34,796 bases of DNA from Chloroflexota bacterium (GCA_012522475.1 JAAYKH010000010.1:1-34796); one strand, 5' to 3'. Shown: positions 15,386 to 23,978, counted from the first letter of the stretch. Translations and numbers: made by a program. Notes: a model not told the origin generated them from the sequence alone.

Positions 15386-16807
15386 ATGATCAATTTTAAC
15401 ACAACTCCTATATTTAATCAAATGAATGCTGAAGTTCCTGAATTACCGGAAGAAGCACGGTTGCCAGACAGACTTGGTGAAGGCGCTTGTCCCTGGTTGG
15501 ATGACTATGTTGCTTTCAGTAAAAAATGGAGCCCAGAATCGTATCATGGCTACCATGAGGCGTGTGGGTTATTTGTATTGTCGACCGTAGCTGCAAGACG
15601 AGTTGTCTTTAACCTGGGGGGAGTTAAAGCAACAAACTTGTATATTCTTCTGGTAGGCAGAACAAGTATCCATGCTAAAACCACTGCAGCACGAATTGGA
15701 ACAGGCCTGCTGAAAGAAGCAAATCTAGGCTGGTTATTAGCCCCGAATGAAATAACCCCTCAAAAGCTGATTGAAATAATGTCATCTAAAGCTCTACCTA
15801 AAAATTACAACAGTTTAAGTGCTCATGCGCAGAAAAACGCATTAAATCGAGTTCGAACAGCTGGTCAAAGAGGCTGGTTTCTCGACGAATTTGGAGGAAA
15901 CATCGCTTCTATGATGCAGCTAAGTTCTGTAATGTTTGGGATTAAGAACTTGATCAGGATATTGGACAGTGCTCCTGAAGATTATGAATATTCAACAATT
16001 AAACGAGGTCAAAATTTAATATTCAATCCTTATCTGTCAATTTTGGGAAACATCACAATAGCAGATTTGATTCCATATGCAAAAAAGGGAAACACTTTAT
16101 GGGGAGATGGTTTCCTCGCTCGTTTTTGTATGGTGGTTCCCCCCAATGACAATTTGTCTTTTGGTAGATTTCCAAACGAGGAAAGGGTGTTTCCTGAATC
16201 GCTAACTTCACCTCTAAAAGAATGGAGTGATCGGTTAGGATTTCCCGAATATCAAATCATTGATTCTGAAGGTCAAAAAATTGTTAAATGCGAACAAACC
16301 ATATTTTCAAGTTTGACAATTAGTGATGAAACATTTGATGCTTATTACGAGTATCGCGATGCATTGAAAATGATGATGACAAACAACCCTGACCATGATC
16401 TTGATGGTAATTATTCAAGATTAGCTGAAAAAGCGCTCCGGATTGCTGCGTTATTTGCCAGTCTTGGAGGATCTGAATGTATTGAGTTAGCTCATTGGGC
16501 AAAGGCTCAAGAAATCACTGAGCACTGGCGGGTCGGTCTGCATGAACTGCATCGACAAGTAAATGATAACAACCGAGACCAACCGAAAGCCTATATTAAA
16601 GATATGTCTCATGAAGAGCAGATCCTGAGGGCGGTAAGAAAAAAGGGAGTTTTGGACAGGCGTGGAATTGCTCAATTTACAACGCTCAAGACGGATGTTA
16701 TCAAACCAATAATGGCCGAGCTTGTTCAAGAAGGCAAGCTTACAGCAATCAATGACAACGGTAAAGAGTGCTATAAATTGCCGAGTTCAAAATTGAACAC
16801 AAGCTAA
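15386..16807 (+). CDS. DUF3987/YfjI-like replication ATPase of the element
   Basis: The 473-residue reading starts at ATG 15386 with AGAGGA nearby. The frame is open to 15275 and an alternative start at 15287 has GGAGGT four bases upstream, but those residues are partly encoded by a hairpin. The protein resembles the DUF3987 family, helicase-like ATPases of phages and integrative elements thought to act in replication with primases. Visible features are a loose Walker A (VGRTSIHAKTTAA, with K98 and T99 and six residues after G91 instead of four), GWFLDEFGG (D167, E168) as Walker B, and a C-terminal winged-helix-like part near 425-465 (RGIAQFTTLKTDVIKPIMAE). The spacing of Walker A is odd. It sits between the excisionase-like and integrase genes, as in many small integrative elements. 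Confidence 0.7.
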   Translation: MINFNTTPIFNQMNAEVPELPEEARLPDRLGEGACPWLDDYVAFSKKWSPESYHGYHEACGLFVLSTVAARRVVFNLGGVKATNLYILLVGRTSIHAKTTAARIGTGLLKEANLGWLLAPNEITPQKLIEIMSSKALPKNYNSLSAHAQKNALNRVRTAGQRGWFLDEFGGNIASMMQLSSVMFGIKNLIRILDSAPEDYEYSTIKRGQNLIFNPYLSILGNITIADLIPYAKKGNTLWGDGFLARFCMVVPPNDNLSFGRFPNEERVFPESLTSPLKEWSDRLGFPEYQIIDSEGQKIVKCEQTIFSSLTISDETFDAYYEYRDALKMMMTNNPDHDLDGNYSRLAEKALRIAALFASLGGSECIELAHWAKAQEITEHWRVGLHELHRQVNDNNRDQPKAYIKDMSHEEQILRAVRKKGVLDRRGIAQFTTLKTDVIKPIMAELVQEGKLTAINDNGKECYKLPSSKLNTS

Positions 16808-16828
16808 TTCGTAGGGATTTTGCAGGAT

Positions 16829-16879
16829 GTAGGAGTGTAGGAGTGTAGGAGTGTAGATGGTAGTACTTCATCTACACTC
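16829..16879 (+). repeat. Three GTAGGAGT direct repeats joined to an 11-bp inverted repeat
   Basis: Three perfect tandem octamers occupy 16829-16852. The last one runs into GAGTGTAGATG (16849-16859), which pairs perfectly with CATCTACACTC (16869-16879) around a 9-base loop. The element lies between the DUF3987 stop and the integrase start, with no T-run, so it is more likely a protein-binding site (integrase arm or excisionase sites) or a leader hairpin than a terminator. Confidence 0.65.
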
Positions 16880-16924
16880 TTCCTCGTTCTCAATTGAAAC
16901 CCATTGTATGAAAAGGAGGTAGTA

Positions 16925-18076
16925 ATGGCAAAACGTGGCGCTGGAGAAGGAAGTGTTTATAAACGAGGAAATAGCTGGGTGGCCCAGGTGGGATCCGGAA
17001 AAAATCGTGAGTACCGTTCTTTTAAAACACAAAGGGAAGCCAATTCATGGCGACTTAAAGCTGTTGAGCAGCGGCGACAGGGTTTAGACTTTGCTGGATC
17101 AAAGGTCACATTAGCAAAATTCCTTGATGATTGGTTGGTTGTAGCGAGGTCTTCAGTGAGACCAAACACTTATTATCAATATGCTCAGATTGTCCGGGAC
17201 CATATCAATCCTACACTTGGGAAAGTATTGTTGAAGGATTTACGCCCTGAACAGGTTCAATCCTTGTATACCAGTAAATTAAAAAACGGTGTCAGCCCAA
17301 GGACAACACGAATGATTCACGCTGTGATTCGCCGGGCTTTAAATCATGCCTTGCAACTTGGATCAGTCATTAGAAATGTGTCCGCTTTGGTTACCCCTCC
17401 CAAGGTTCCTAAAAAAGAAATGCAGATACTTGATGAGTATCAAGTGCGCCAATTGATCCAAGCCACAGAGCGCCCTCAAATGGCGGTATTGTTTTGGATG
17501 GCTGTTACAACGGGATTGAGGCAAGGTGAAATACTGGGATTGAAATGGTCTGATCTTGACTGGGATAACAGAAGGATACATGTTCAAAGGCAGATCCAAA
17601 GAAGGAAAGGCGAGGGCCTGGTTTTTTGTGAACCAAAGTCTTCATCTGGAAGACGAGTCATTGTCCTGGGGCAATCAACAATTGAAAAATTACGCTCACA
17701 TAAAAACAGGCAAGAAAAAGAACGGATGCTGAAGGGAAATGAATGGCAAGAAAACGATTTGATTTTTCCATCACCCATCGGGACACCACTTGACTCCTCC
17801 AATGTTGTCAAGGCTTATAAGCGTAGTTTAGAAAAAGCCGGTTTGCCAAATATCCGCTTTCATGACCTGCGCCATACTGCTGCAACGCTCATGTTACAAG
17901 AGGGTATCAATCCTAAGATTGTTCAAGAGCGATTGGGTCACGCTGATATCAGCCTTACGTTAAATACGTACAGTCATGTCCTCCCACATTTGCAAGAAGA
18001 AGCAGCTGAGAAAATGGATGAACTCCTAACTTTAATCGATGTTAGTGATGAATTAGAAGTGATCAAAAAAACCTAA
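16925..18076 (+). CDS. Tyrosine recombinase (phage/ICE-type integrase)
   Basis: The 383-residue reading starts at ATG 16925 with AAGGAGG five bases upstream. The N-terminus (GEGSVYKRGNSWVAQVG) is the AP2-like arm-binding domain of Tn916/lambda-type integrases. A SAM-like core-binding domain follows (residues about 60-150). The catalytic domain shows TGLRQGEILGLKW (R199), HDLRHTAATLM (H313, R316), LGHADISLTLNTYSHV (H339) and the nucleophile Y349. All the usual residues are present, so the enzyme should be active. It ends 120 bases from the 3' end of a tRNA-Arg gene, its likely attachment site. A bidirectional terminator separates the two. Confidence 0.95.
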   Translation: MAKRGAGEGSVYKRGNSWVAQVGSGKNREYRSFKTQREANSWRLKAVEQRRQGLDFAGSKVTLAKFLDDWLVVARSSVRPNTYYQYAQIVRDHINPTLGKVLLKDLRPEQVQSLYTSKLKNGVSPRTTRMIHAVIRRALNHALQLGSVIRNVSALVTPPKVPKKEMQILDEYQVRQLIQATERPQMAVLFWMAVTTGLRQGEILGLKWSDLDWDNRRIHVQRQIQRRKGEGLVFCEPKSSSGRRVIVLGQSTIEKLRSHKNRQEKERMLKGNEWQENDLIFPSPIGTPLDSSNVVKAYKRSLEKAGLPNIRFHDLRHTAATLMLQEGINPKIVQERLGHADISLTLNTYSHVLPHLQEEAAEKMDELLTLIDVSDELEVIKKT

Positions 18077-18117
18077 TCAAATAAATAAAGAATTCTCGTA
18101 GCTGTAAAGTGGCTGTA

Positions 18118-18150
18118 AAAAAGAGCCTTCACAATCTGAAGGCTCTTTTT
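18118..18150. terminator. Bidirectional terminator between integrase and tRNA-Arg
   Basis: A 13-bp perfect stem, AAAAAGAGCCTTC and GAAGGCTCTTTTT, with the loop ACAATCT. The A-run and T-run flank the GC-rich part on both sides, so it can stop transcription of the integrase and of the tRNA from opposite directions. Confidence 0.95.
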
Positions 18151-18183
18151 ACCCATACATATGGGGGTTTATAATGTATTTAC

Positions 18184-18197
18184 CGCTATATATAGCG
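18184..18197. repeat. 14-bp palindrome at the tRNA 3' end
   Basis: CGCTATATATAGCG is a perfect palindrome whose last two bases overlap the discriminator and last acceptor base of tRNA-Arg. It lies exactly at the expected junction between the element and the chromosome. Confidence 0.6.
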
Positions 18198-18268
18198 CCC
18201 CCGGGGCGACTCGAACGCCCAACCAACTGATTCGAAGTCAGGTACTCTATCCATTGAGCTACGGGGGC
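18196..18268 (-). tRNA. tRNA-Arg (anticodon TCG)
   Basis: On the minus strand a 73-base cloverleaf can be written: acceptor GCCCCCG/CGGGGGC, D arm GCTC...GAGT, anticodon arm CCTGA-CTTCGAA-TCAGT with anticodon TCG, T arm GGGCG-TTCGAGT-CGCCC, discriminator G. CCA is not encoded. It reads CGA codons. Its 3' end faces the integrase gene, the usual arrangement for tRNA-targeting integrases, so the tRNA 3' part is the likely attB/attR core. Confidence 0.95.
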
Positions 18269-18424
18269 AAGCAGGTTTATTATACCGCAAATTCAGAAAT
18301 TGAAACTTTCCTGGCCCTTTTTAACAATATTGAACTTAACTGATGCCGTTTACTGTCTTATTCCGCTAAACGTCTGTTAACTAATCTAATAATTTGTTAA
18401 ACTTAAGAATAATTGATATGACCC

Positions 18425-18452
18425 TTGACAAATCTTAAATATATGCTACGAT
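18425..18452 (+). promoter_or_regulatory. Probable promoter of the SHOCT-like gene pair
   Basis: TTGACA (18425-18430), a 16-base spacer and TACGAT (18447-18452). It lies about 55 bases before the ATG at 18509. Confidence 0.5.
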
Positions 18453-18508
18453 ATCTTGAAGTAATCATAGTTTTAGTGTTGATTTCTTAATAGAAAAGGA
18501 AATGAATC

Positions 18509-19738
18509 ATGACACATGTTCTTGAGCTCGCCAGCGATGATCCGATCATCTATTTAAAGGCCTACGGTGGTGTGCAGATCAAGGGCGTCGAAAATACGAC
18601 AACAATAGCCTGTGAAATCGCCGCACCTCAATTGGCGACACTGATTGAAGAAGATGGTCATGTTTATGTGACGGTTAACGCTTCCTGCCATTTGACGGTG
18701 CCTGTAAAATCATCAATCACGATAGAGCGCGGCATGGGATCTGTCTTGATTGAAGGCGTTCAAAACCCGATTAACATTGAAAAAGTATTGGGTAACCTGG
18801 TTTTACTTGGGGTTGGCCAAGCCGTGGTTGGCAAGGTAGGCGGCAATTTATCTGCTCGCAACGTTTCCGGGCTGCTCCGTGCAGATAAGATCGCAGGGAG
18901 TCTGACCGTCGAGGATGCGCAAGCGCTAATCTGTGGAAAAGTGGGCGGTAATTGTGTATTAAGGCAGATCCATGCTGAAGCCCAGGTGGATAAAGCTGGT
19001 GGTTCATGCAGGGCCCAGGATATTTTCGGGGAAGCCATATTGGCCAGGTTTGGCGGCTCGATAAAAGCTAAGGGTGTTAATCTGGGAGCGGATCTTAAGG
19101 TTGGCGGCAGTATCGAACTCTTCGATTGTCGCTTCGCAAGAGATTTACGATTGGCAGCGGGTGGGAATATTCTTGTTGCGTTGCCGGAGGATCAGACAGA
19201 CCTCACGTTTGTTATCAACTCGAGCGGCCAGAAGATCAAAATTCAGGCAAAAGGTGAAGATCTCAAACTGCGGAGGTATGCTCACACCCAGGAATTTGGT
19301 GAAGGCGGTCAACCGATTGAACTATCTGCGGGCGGTTCTGTGTCGCTAATTGATGATTCGAGGTCGGATGAAAATTTTATCGGAGACCTATCAGATCGAT
19401 TTTCCTTCGAGGAATCAGCTTTTAGCGAGATGGTTCAAGAGCGCATTGAATCCGCCACGCGCCGGGCTGAAGCGAAGGTTAAGGCAGCTGAAATTCGATT
19501 GAGCCAAATTCAAGATCGGGTTGAAAAATTTCGCGAGATTGATCTTGATGTGGATTTGGGAAATGAAGCGCCTGAAACACCTTCAACATTTACGAAACAA
19601 CCCGTACCGCCTGTCCGCCGACTTGCAGGAAAAAAGGGCGCTACAGGTGAGGAACGTTTGATGATCTTGAATATGCTCGAAAAAGGTACTATCAATGTCG
19701 ATGAAGCTGAAGCGCTATTCAAAGCGATGGAAAGCTGA
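18509..19738 (+). CDS. DUF4097-like beta-helix protein with C-terminal SHOCT-like domain
   Basis: The 409-residue protein is made mostly of short repeating strands (IEKVLGNLVLLGVGQAVVGK, GGNLSARNVSGLLRADKIAG, VGGNCVLRQIHAEAQVD), typical of DUF4097 or bactofilin-like beta-solenoids, up to about residue 290. A charged helical part follows (QERIESATRRAEAKVKAAEI). The end (EERLMILNMLEKGTINVDEA) is a SHOCT-like domain as in YvlB and LiaX proteins of envelope-stress systems. No signal peptide or membrane helix is visible, so it is probably cytoplasmic or membrane-associated through its partner. The next gene, a membrane protein with a similar N-terminal SHOCT-like segment, begins 8 bases on, so both form an operon. 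Role in envelope stress is inference from the family. Confidence 0.75.
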   Translation: MTHVLELASDDPIIYLKAYGGVQIKGVENTTTIACEIAAPQLATLIEEDGHVYVTVNASCHLTVPVKSSITIERGMGSVLIEGVQNPINIEKVLGNLVLLGVGQAVVGKVGGNLSARNVSGLLRADKIAGSLTVEDAQALICGKVGGNCVLRQIHAEAQVDKAGGSCRAQDIFGEAILARFGGSIKAKGVNLGADLKVGGSIELFDCRFARDLRLAAGGNILVALPEDQTDLTFVINSSGQKIKIQAKGEDLKLRRYAHTQEFGEGGQPIELSAGGSVSLIDDSRSDENFIGDLSDRFSFEESAFSEMVQERIESATRRAEAKVKAAEIRLSQIQDRVEKFREIDLDVDLGNEAPETPSTFTKQPVPPVRRLAGKKGATGEERLMILNMLEKGTINVDEAEALFKAMES

Positions 19739-19746
19739 AGGTAAAG

Positions 19747-20391
19747 ATGGTGGATCAAGCTGAACGAAGAGTTTTGGAAATGGTTGAGCATGGGGTGCTC
19801 TCGGCTGAGGAGGGATTGCGATTGATTGATGCGATGGCAGTGGGAAGGACTGATGTATTCTATGATGACGAGTTTGCTCCTGATATAGAAGAAGTTTCTG
19901 CTGAGGATCTATTGACACCTGCTGTAACGAACGTTTCTGAAAAAGAATTAGCGCGGATGAAGCAACTGAAACGCTGGTGGATTTTCCCCTTTGCACTTGG
20001 TTTGTTGTTTACCATTTTGGGCGCATACTGGATGTCCACGAGCTACAGCCGCTCTGGTTTTGGTTGGGGTTTCTGGATGTCCTGGATACCATTTCTGGGC
20101 GGTATTTTCGTGGTGGCGGTCAGTTTTCAAAGCAGTCGAAATGTATGGTTGCACGTACGGATTAAGCAAAAGCAAGGCGATTCACCGGAACGTATTTCGA
20201 TCAGTCTTCCAATACCGCTAACTTTCACGCAATGGTTTATTTCAAAATTTGGCCAAAAAATCCCCGGGCTCAAAGAACAACCTCTAAGCGAAACATCTGA
20301 TTTGCTTCAGAAGATATCCCCCGATGAGCCCTTTTACATACAAGTTAATGATACAGATGAGGGGCAGAGGGTGGAAGTCTTTATTGGGTGA
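19747..20391 (+). CDS. Membrane protein with N-terminal SHOCT-like segment
   Basis: A 214-residue protein. Residues 1-30 (QAERRVLEMVEHGVLSAEEG, then LRLIDAM) repeat the SHOCT-like pattern at the end of the preceding protein. Two membrane helices follow at about 78-97 (WWIFPFALGLLFTILGAYW) and 110-126 (MSWIPFLGGIFVVAVSF). The C-terminal 80 residues are soluble, with a prolonged ISISLPIPLTFTQWFISKFG segment. GAAGGT precedes the ATG. With the upstream beta-solenoid gene it forms a two-gene operon; a likely picture is a membrane anchor and a soluble partner meeting through their SHOCT-like parts. This is inference; neither family has a settled function. Confidence 0.75.
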   Translation: MVDQAERRVLEMVEHGVLSAEEGLRLIDAMAVGRTDVFYDDEFAPDIEEVSAEDLLTPAVTNVSEKELARMKQLKRWWIFPFALGLLFTILGAYWMSTSYSRSGFGWGFWMSWIPFLGGIFVVAVSFQSSRNVWLHVRIKQKQGDSPERISISLPIPLTFTQWFISKFGQKIPGLKEQPLSETSDLLQKISPDEPFYIQVNDTDEGQRVEVFIG

Positions 20392-20520
20392 AGACTGTTT
20401 GCTTGGGAATGTTTTCAATTATTGGGTCTCAGACCAATAGTGATGCGCCAATAACTTTTGCAATGGAGGGAAGGTGGGGTCGCCCGACGTCCGGCAGGAA
20501 TTAATTCTATGTGACGAGCC

Positions 20521-21999
20521 TCAGTTATTAAAGAAATTATAGATGGCGCCGCTGATACTGGCAAACAACGCATTAACAGGATCGAAAACTGCCTGAACCG
20601 GATGATATGCAAAAATAGTGAGGGCATAGTTGCCGCCGGGGGAATAGATCAGAGCTGCATTGCCATAGGTGTGGACCAATCCATCCGTCTCTATCGCCCA
20701 GCCATGTTTGTGCGCAACTTTGGTGCCCGCTGGCACGCCAGCCTGGATGAGAACGCCAATTTTGTTTAACGCCATGATATCAATCATCAACTGGCATTTT
20801 GCCTGTGTGATTTCACCCGGGAAAGCTGCTATCAATGATCCGCCGCCGTGCTCTGCACAGAGGTAGATATCCTCCATTAACATGCCCATATCGGCTGCTG
20901 TTGTCTGGTTGTATCGATCGGGGTGGGTATCTACATCGACGCGTGTATTGGCAGGTGTTTCGAAGTTCTGCAACAAGGGGGCGCCGAGATAAAAATGGCC
21001 GGCCCAAAAGGTGTTTTCCAGCCCCAAACGCTCTAAATCGGCAGTGACGATTAAAGGCGATAAGTTGGCATCGATCACCATCATGGCCAGCTTATCGGTG
21101 CTGGTATTTTCCGATTGCTGAATCATCTCTTCCATTAACTCGATGGCTTCAGGCGGGTAAGGTGCTTCCATGAAGCGAAAGGCAGTGACCATCAAAGGGA
21201 TTTTCACCAGGCTCCAGGAGGAGAAGGCGATATTCGGCGGGAGTTCCTGCCCGTTGCCCTGACGGGCAAGCAGCAAGTTGCGGGAAGAACTTAAATCTTG
21301 CAGATAAACTTCAACGAGCCCATCGAAATTTGAAACGTCAATGATCTGGCGAATCATTAACTCCAGGTCAGATAGTGACGGCCTGGGGATGGAGGTTTGA
21401 TCGAGGGCAAGGTTAACCTGCCGATTGGATGATGATTTGAGCACATCGACGATCTGGAGTGTCGCCCGATCAATATCGATGCTGGTTCCGGTAATGCCTT
21501 CAGCAAATTGTGATGTACCCGGGACGGGTTTGGGTGGTACGGCAGGGGTGTCGTAACGTGCGCTGATCTCCGTTTCTAAATAATCCCGGATGCGGTTTTC
21601 ATCATATTTAGCAGTCAGCGGGACGTGGATATCATGGATATTACGGTTCCACAAGAAGTTCCAATACCCCCCCCAGAAGGGTTCTGTAACACGCTGGTTA
21701 TCAGCAACAGCCAGCATATGATCAACTTCTGGCTCGAAGCCCAATACAGCCGGGCGAATTTGGATTGGACTGCCATTGTAAATTATTTCGATGGGCGAAC
21801 GGTACACCGTGTAAATTCGTTCAGCAGCCTGGGCATAATTCAAGCCGCCAATAGGCACGTTGCCCACCTGCATACCTAAGGGGAAATTATTACGCAAACG
21901 GCTATAGGCGATTAATTGACTGGTTGCCAAAATCAGGGTAAGAAAACTGCTCAGGATAGCCGCCCAGCGAAAGAGGGGAAAGCGGTGTCTTTGTTTCAT
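20521..21999 (-). CDS. Membrane-anchored class A beta-lactamase-like serine hydrolase
   Basis: The 492-residue protein has one N-terminal membrane segment (about 13-32, AAILSSFLTLILATSQLIAY) and then a VanW/PG_binding_4-like region (about 40-205: GNVPIGGLNYAQAAERI). The serine hydrolase domain starts near residue 215. Its motifs are SxxK at S263-L-V-K266, SEN at 296-298 in place of SDN, and KHG at 431-433 in place of KTG. Residues FWAGHFYLGAPL fill the usual helical part. Family members are extracellular penicillin-binding-like enzymes of unknown substrate, often beside cell-wall genes; a true beta-lactamase is less likely because of the large N-terminal part and the altered KTG. No neighbour overlaps it. 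Confidence 0.85.
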   Translation of the reverse strand: MKQRHRFPLFRWAAILSSFLTLILATSQLIAYSRLRNNFPLGMQVGNVPIGGLNYAQAAERIYTVYRSPIEIIYNGSPIQIRPAVLGFEPEVDHMLAVADNQRVTEPFWGGYWNFLWNRNIHDIHVPLTAKYDENRIRDYLETEISARYDTPAVPPKPVPGTSQFAEGITGTSIDIDRATLQIVDVLKSSSNRQVNLALDQTSIPRPSLSDLELMIRQIIDVSNFDGLVEVYLQDLSSSRNLLLARQGNGQELPPNIAFSSWSLVKIPLMVTAFRFMEAPYPPEAIELMEEMIQQSENTSTDKLAMMVIDANLSPLIVTADLERLGLENTFWAGHFYLGAPLLQNFETPANTRVDVDTHPDRYNQTTAADMGMLMEDIYLCAEHGGGSLIAAFPGEITQAKCQLMIDIMALNKIGVLIQAGVPAGTKVAHKHGWAIETDGLVHTYGNAALIYSPGGNYALTIFAYHPVQAVFDPVNALFASISGAIYNFFNN

Positions 22000-22109
22000 T
22001 GAGACTATTGTACTAATTTTTGTTAATTATTGCTGTCTGGTAGTGCCCAGACGGACTTGATTGAAAAAGCATAAAAAACACGGGCAGGCAGCGTAAAACG
22101 GATTTAATT

Positions 22110-22574
22110 TCAAGTGTCTAACCCCGCCAGAACCTTTAAAGGCTCGGCATTGTCTGGTTCCTCAATGTAAGAGCCCGCATAGTGGGTGTACACGATCTTT
22201 CCTCCTCTTTCCACCAGGATGACCGTGGGCGTACCCAATGAAAAGAGCTTCTGATCCTGGAAATATGCCTGTGCTACGCGAGAGCCTTTATCGCTCAGGA
22301 TGGTGTAGGGCATTGGGTGCTTGGTAAGGTATCGTTTGATCATGAAAGGCCCGTTGGGCACCAGGACCAGGATTTTTGCATTACGATCAGAAAATTGCTC
22401 ATAATCATGGCGCAACTGCGCCATATGGTTGGTGCAATGTGGTCAGGCAAACCCGACGTTGAACACAAGCAAAACATGGTGTTGTTGATACAGTGTTGAG
22501 AGTTTTACAAGGTTCCCAGCTTGATCGGGAAGTGAAAAATCCGGGGCAAAATCGCCAATCGTTAGTTTGTCCAA
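22110..22574 (-). CDS. Peroxiredoxin-like selenoprotein (in-frame UGA as Sec44)
   Basis: Read through one TGA, this gives a complete 154-residue AhpC/TSA-type thioredoxin-fold protein. It opens LTIGDFAPDFSLPDQAGNLV, reaches VLLVFNVGFA, then UGA (22445-22443), then PHCTNHMAQLRHDYEQF, and ends with SLGTPTVILVERGGKIVYTH (with the cis-proline TPT). In homologues the UGA position is the active-site cysteine of a CxxC motif, so the protein has UxxC. A SECIS-like hairpin lies 18 bases downstream. The start is TTG 22574, preceded by AGAGGT. A start at ATG 22424 would remove the active site and half the fold, so it is not believable. The likely role is selenium-dependent peroxide or thiol reduction. 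A nonsense mutation of TGC or TGT is the alternative. Confidence 0.8.
22407..22424 (-). promoter_or_regulatory. Bacterial SECIS-like hairpin after the UGA codon
   Basis: On the minus strand ATGGCGC-AGTT-GCGCCAT forms a perfect 7-bp stem with a four-base loop. The stem begins 18 bases after the UGA, and G is the second loop base followed by U, matching the known bacterial SECIS rules (a G among the first two loop bases, apical loop some 16-37 bases from UGA). Confidence 0.75.
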
Positions 22575-22801
22575 AGTATACCTCTTGTCATTTTCAGCGG
22601 GTTTTGATAGGGTTCAGGTCATATTTGTGATTGATAATCATACCTGAAAATTAATAAAATCACCATTTTTCTGTGAACATCTCGAACCTGTCAGGTTAGA
22701 TATGTATGTAGAAACCGGACTTCTGGTACAATAGTGCAGGCAATATGCGTGGCATATTGGCGAGATTTATAAAATAGGCTTCGAGCAGACTGGCTTTGCA
22801 T

Positions 22802-22830
22802 TTGACACGCTTCAATGCAAGGAATATACT
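22802..22830 (+). promoter_or_regulatory. Promoter of gmd
   Basis: TTGACA (22802-22807), a 17-base spacer, TATACT (22825-22830). Transcription would start about 30 bases before the GTG start of gmd at 22869. Confidence 0.8.
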
Positions 22831-22868
22831 ATCAACGCTTGTTTTGGAAGTCGACTTTGGAGGTTTTT

Positions 22869-23939
22869 GTGAAAACTGCATTAATCACAGGCATTACCGG
22901 GCAGGATGGTTCCTACCTGGCCGAGTTGTTATTACACAAAGGGTATGAGGTTCATGGGTTAATCCGCCGCTCGAGCACTTTCAATACCCGCCGAATTGAC
23001 CACATTTATCGCGACCCTCATGGCAATAATGGCAAGGTTAACCTGTTTTTGCATTATGGGGATGTCACCGCCGGCGATACCTTGCTGGATGTGCTCTACA
23101 ATGTCAAACCTGATGAAGTGTACCACCTGGCAGCACAGAGCCATGTGCGGGTAAGTTTTGATATGCCCGAGTATACCGGCGATGTGACGGGCTTGGGCAC
23201 AATTCGCATCCTGGAAGCTATCCGTAAAGCCGGGATGAAATCTCGCTTTTACCAGGCCTCATCCAGCGAGCTGTTTGGAGATTCCAAGCCGCCTCAAAAT
23301 GAGAACACACCCTTCCGACCGCGCAGCCCCTACGCTGCTGCAAAACTTTACAGTTACTGGATTGCTAATAACTATCGAGAGGGGTATGGCATGTACGCGG
23401 TCAATGGGATTTTGTTCAACCACGAGTCGCCACGCCGTGGCGAGACCTTCGTAACCCGCAAAATCACCCAGGCGCTGGCGAATATCATGGCTGGAAATCA
23501 GAAGCATCTCTACCTGGGTAACCTCGAATCGCGCCGTGATTGGGGTTATGCGCCCGAATATGTGGAGATGATGAACCTGATGCTCCAGCAGGATCAGCCA
23601 GAGGATTACGTGGTTGGCACCGGAGAAGCGCATACGATTGCTGAATTTCTTGATGAAGCCTTTGGCTATGTGGGCTTGGATTGGCATGACTATGTCCGTA
23701 TTGACCCCCGTTACTTCCGCCCAACCGAAGTCGATTACCTGGAAGCAGATACAAAAAAGGCGAAAAAGTTGCTCAATTGGGAGCCCAGGGTGAAATTCCA
23801 TGAGTTGGTACGGATTATGGTTGACGCTGACCTTGACCTGGTTGGCATAGAAAGCCCTGGCGATGGCAAGAAAATTATCGAAGAAAAATTTTCGGGCTGG
23901 CATCGCTGCGAAGATCAAGTCGTTTCAATGGAGCGATAA
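22869..23939 (+). CDS. gmd: GDP-mannose 4,6-dehydratase
   Basis: A 356-residue short-chain dehydratase. The NAD(P)-binding GITGQDG (residues 8-14) is followed by the GMD-typical [19 protein letters not shown]. The catalytic set is S132-x-E134 (ASSSELFG) and Y155-x3-K159 ([10 protein letters not shown]). [20 protein letters not shown] and [20 protein letters not shown] are signature stretches of the family. The enzyme converts GDP-mannose to GDP-4-keto-6-deoxymannose, the first step to GDP-fucose, rhamnose or similar sugars. The start is GTG 22869, with TTGGAGG in the proper place; an in-frame ATG at 22815 lies upstream of the likely transcription start. No partner epimerase/reductase (fcl or rmd) is next to it, so the pathway is completed elsewhere. 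Confidence 0.95.
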   Translation: MKTALITGITGQDGSYLAELLLHKGYEVHGLIRRSSTFNTRRIDHIYRDPHGNNGKVNLFLHYGDVTAGDTLLDVLYNVKPDEVYHLAAQSHVRVSFDMPEYTGDVTGLGTIRILEAIRKAGMKSRFYQASSSELFGDSKPPQNENTPFRPRSPYAAAKLYSYWIANNYREGYGMYAVNGILFNHESPRRGETFVTRKITQALANIMAGNQKHLYLGNLESRRDWGYAPEYVEMMNLMLQQDQPEDYVVGTGEAHTIAEFLDEAFGYVGLDWHDYVRIDPRYFRPTEVDYLEADTKKAKKLLNWEPRVKFHELVRIMVDADLDLVGIESPGDGKKIIEEKFSGWHRCEDQVVSMER

Positions 23940-23949
23940 CCGGGAAAAC

Positions 23950-23978
23950 TTGTAAAACCCGATTATTCTTGCTATAAT
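23950..23978 (+). promoter_or_regulatory. Promoter of the T-box leader and valS
   Basis: TTGTAA (23950-23955), a 17-base spacer and TATAAT (23973-23978). The predicted transcript starts near 23985, right before the T-box leader. Confidence 0.7.

Noticed and set aside
22110-22424. Short peroxiredoxin starting at ATG 22424
   Set aside because: This start lies within the SECIS-like hairpin, has no ribosome site and would remove the active site.
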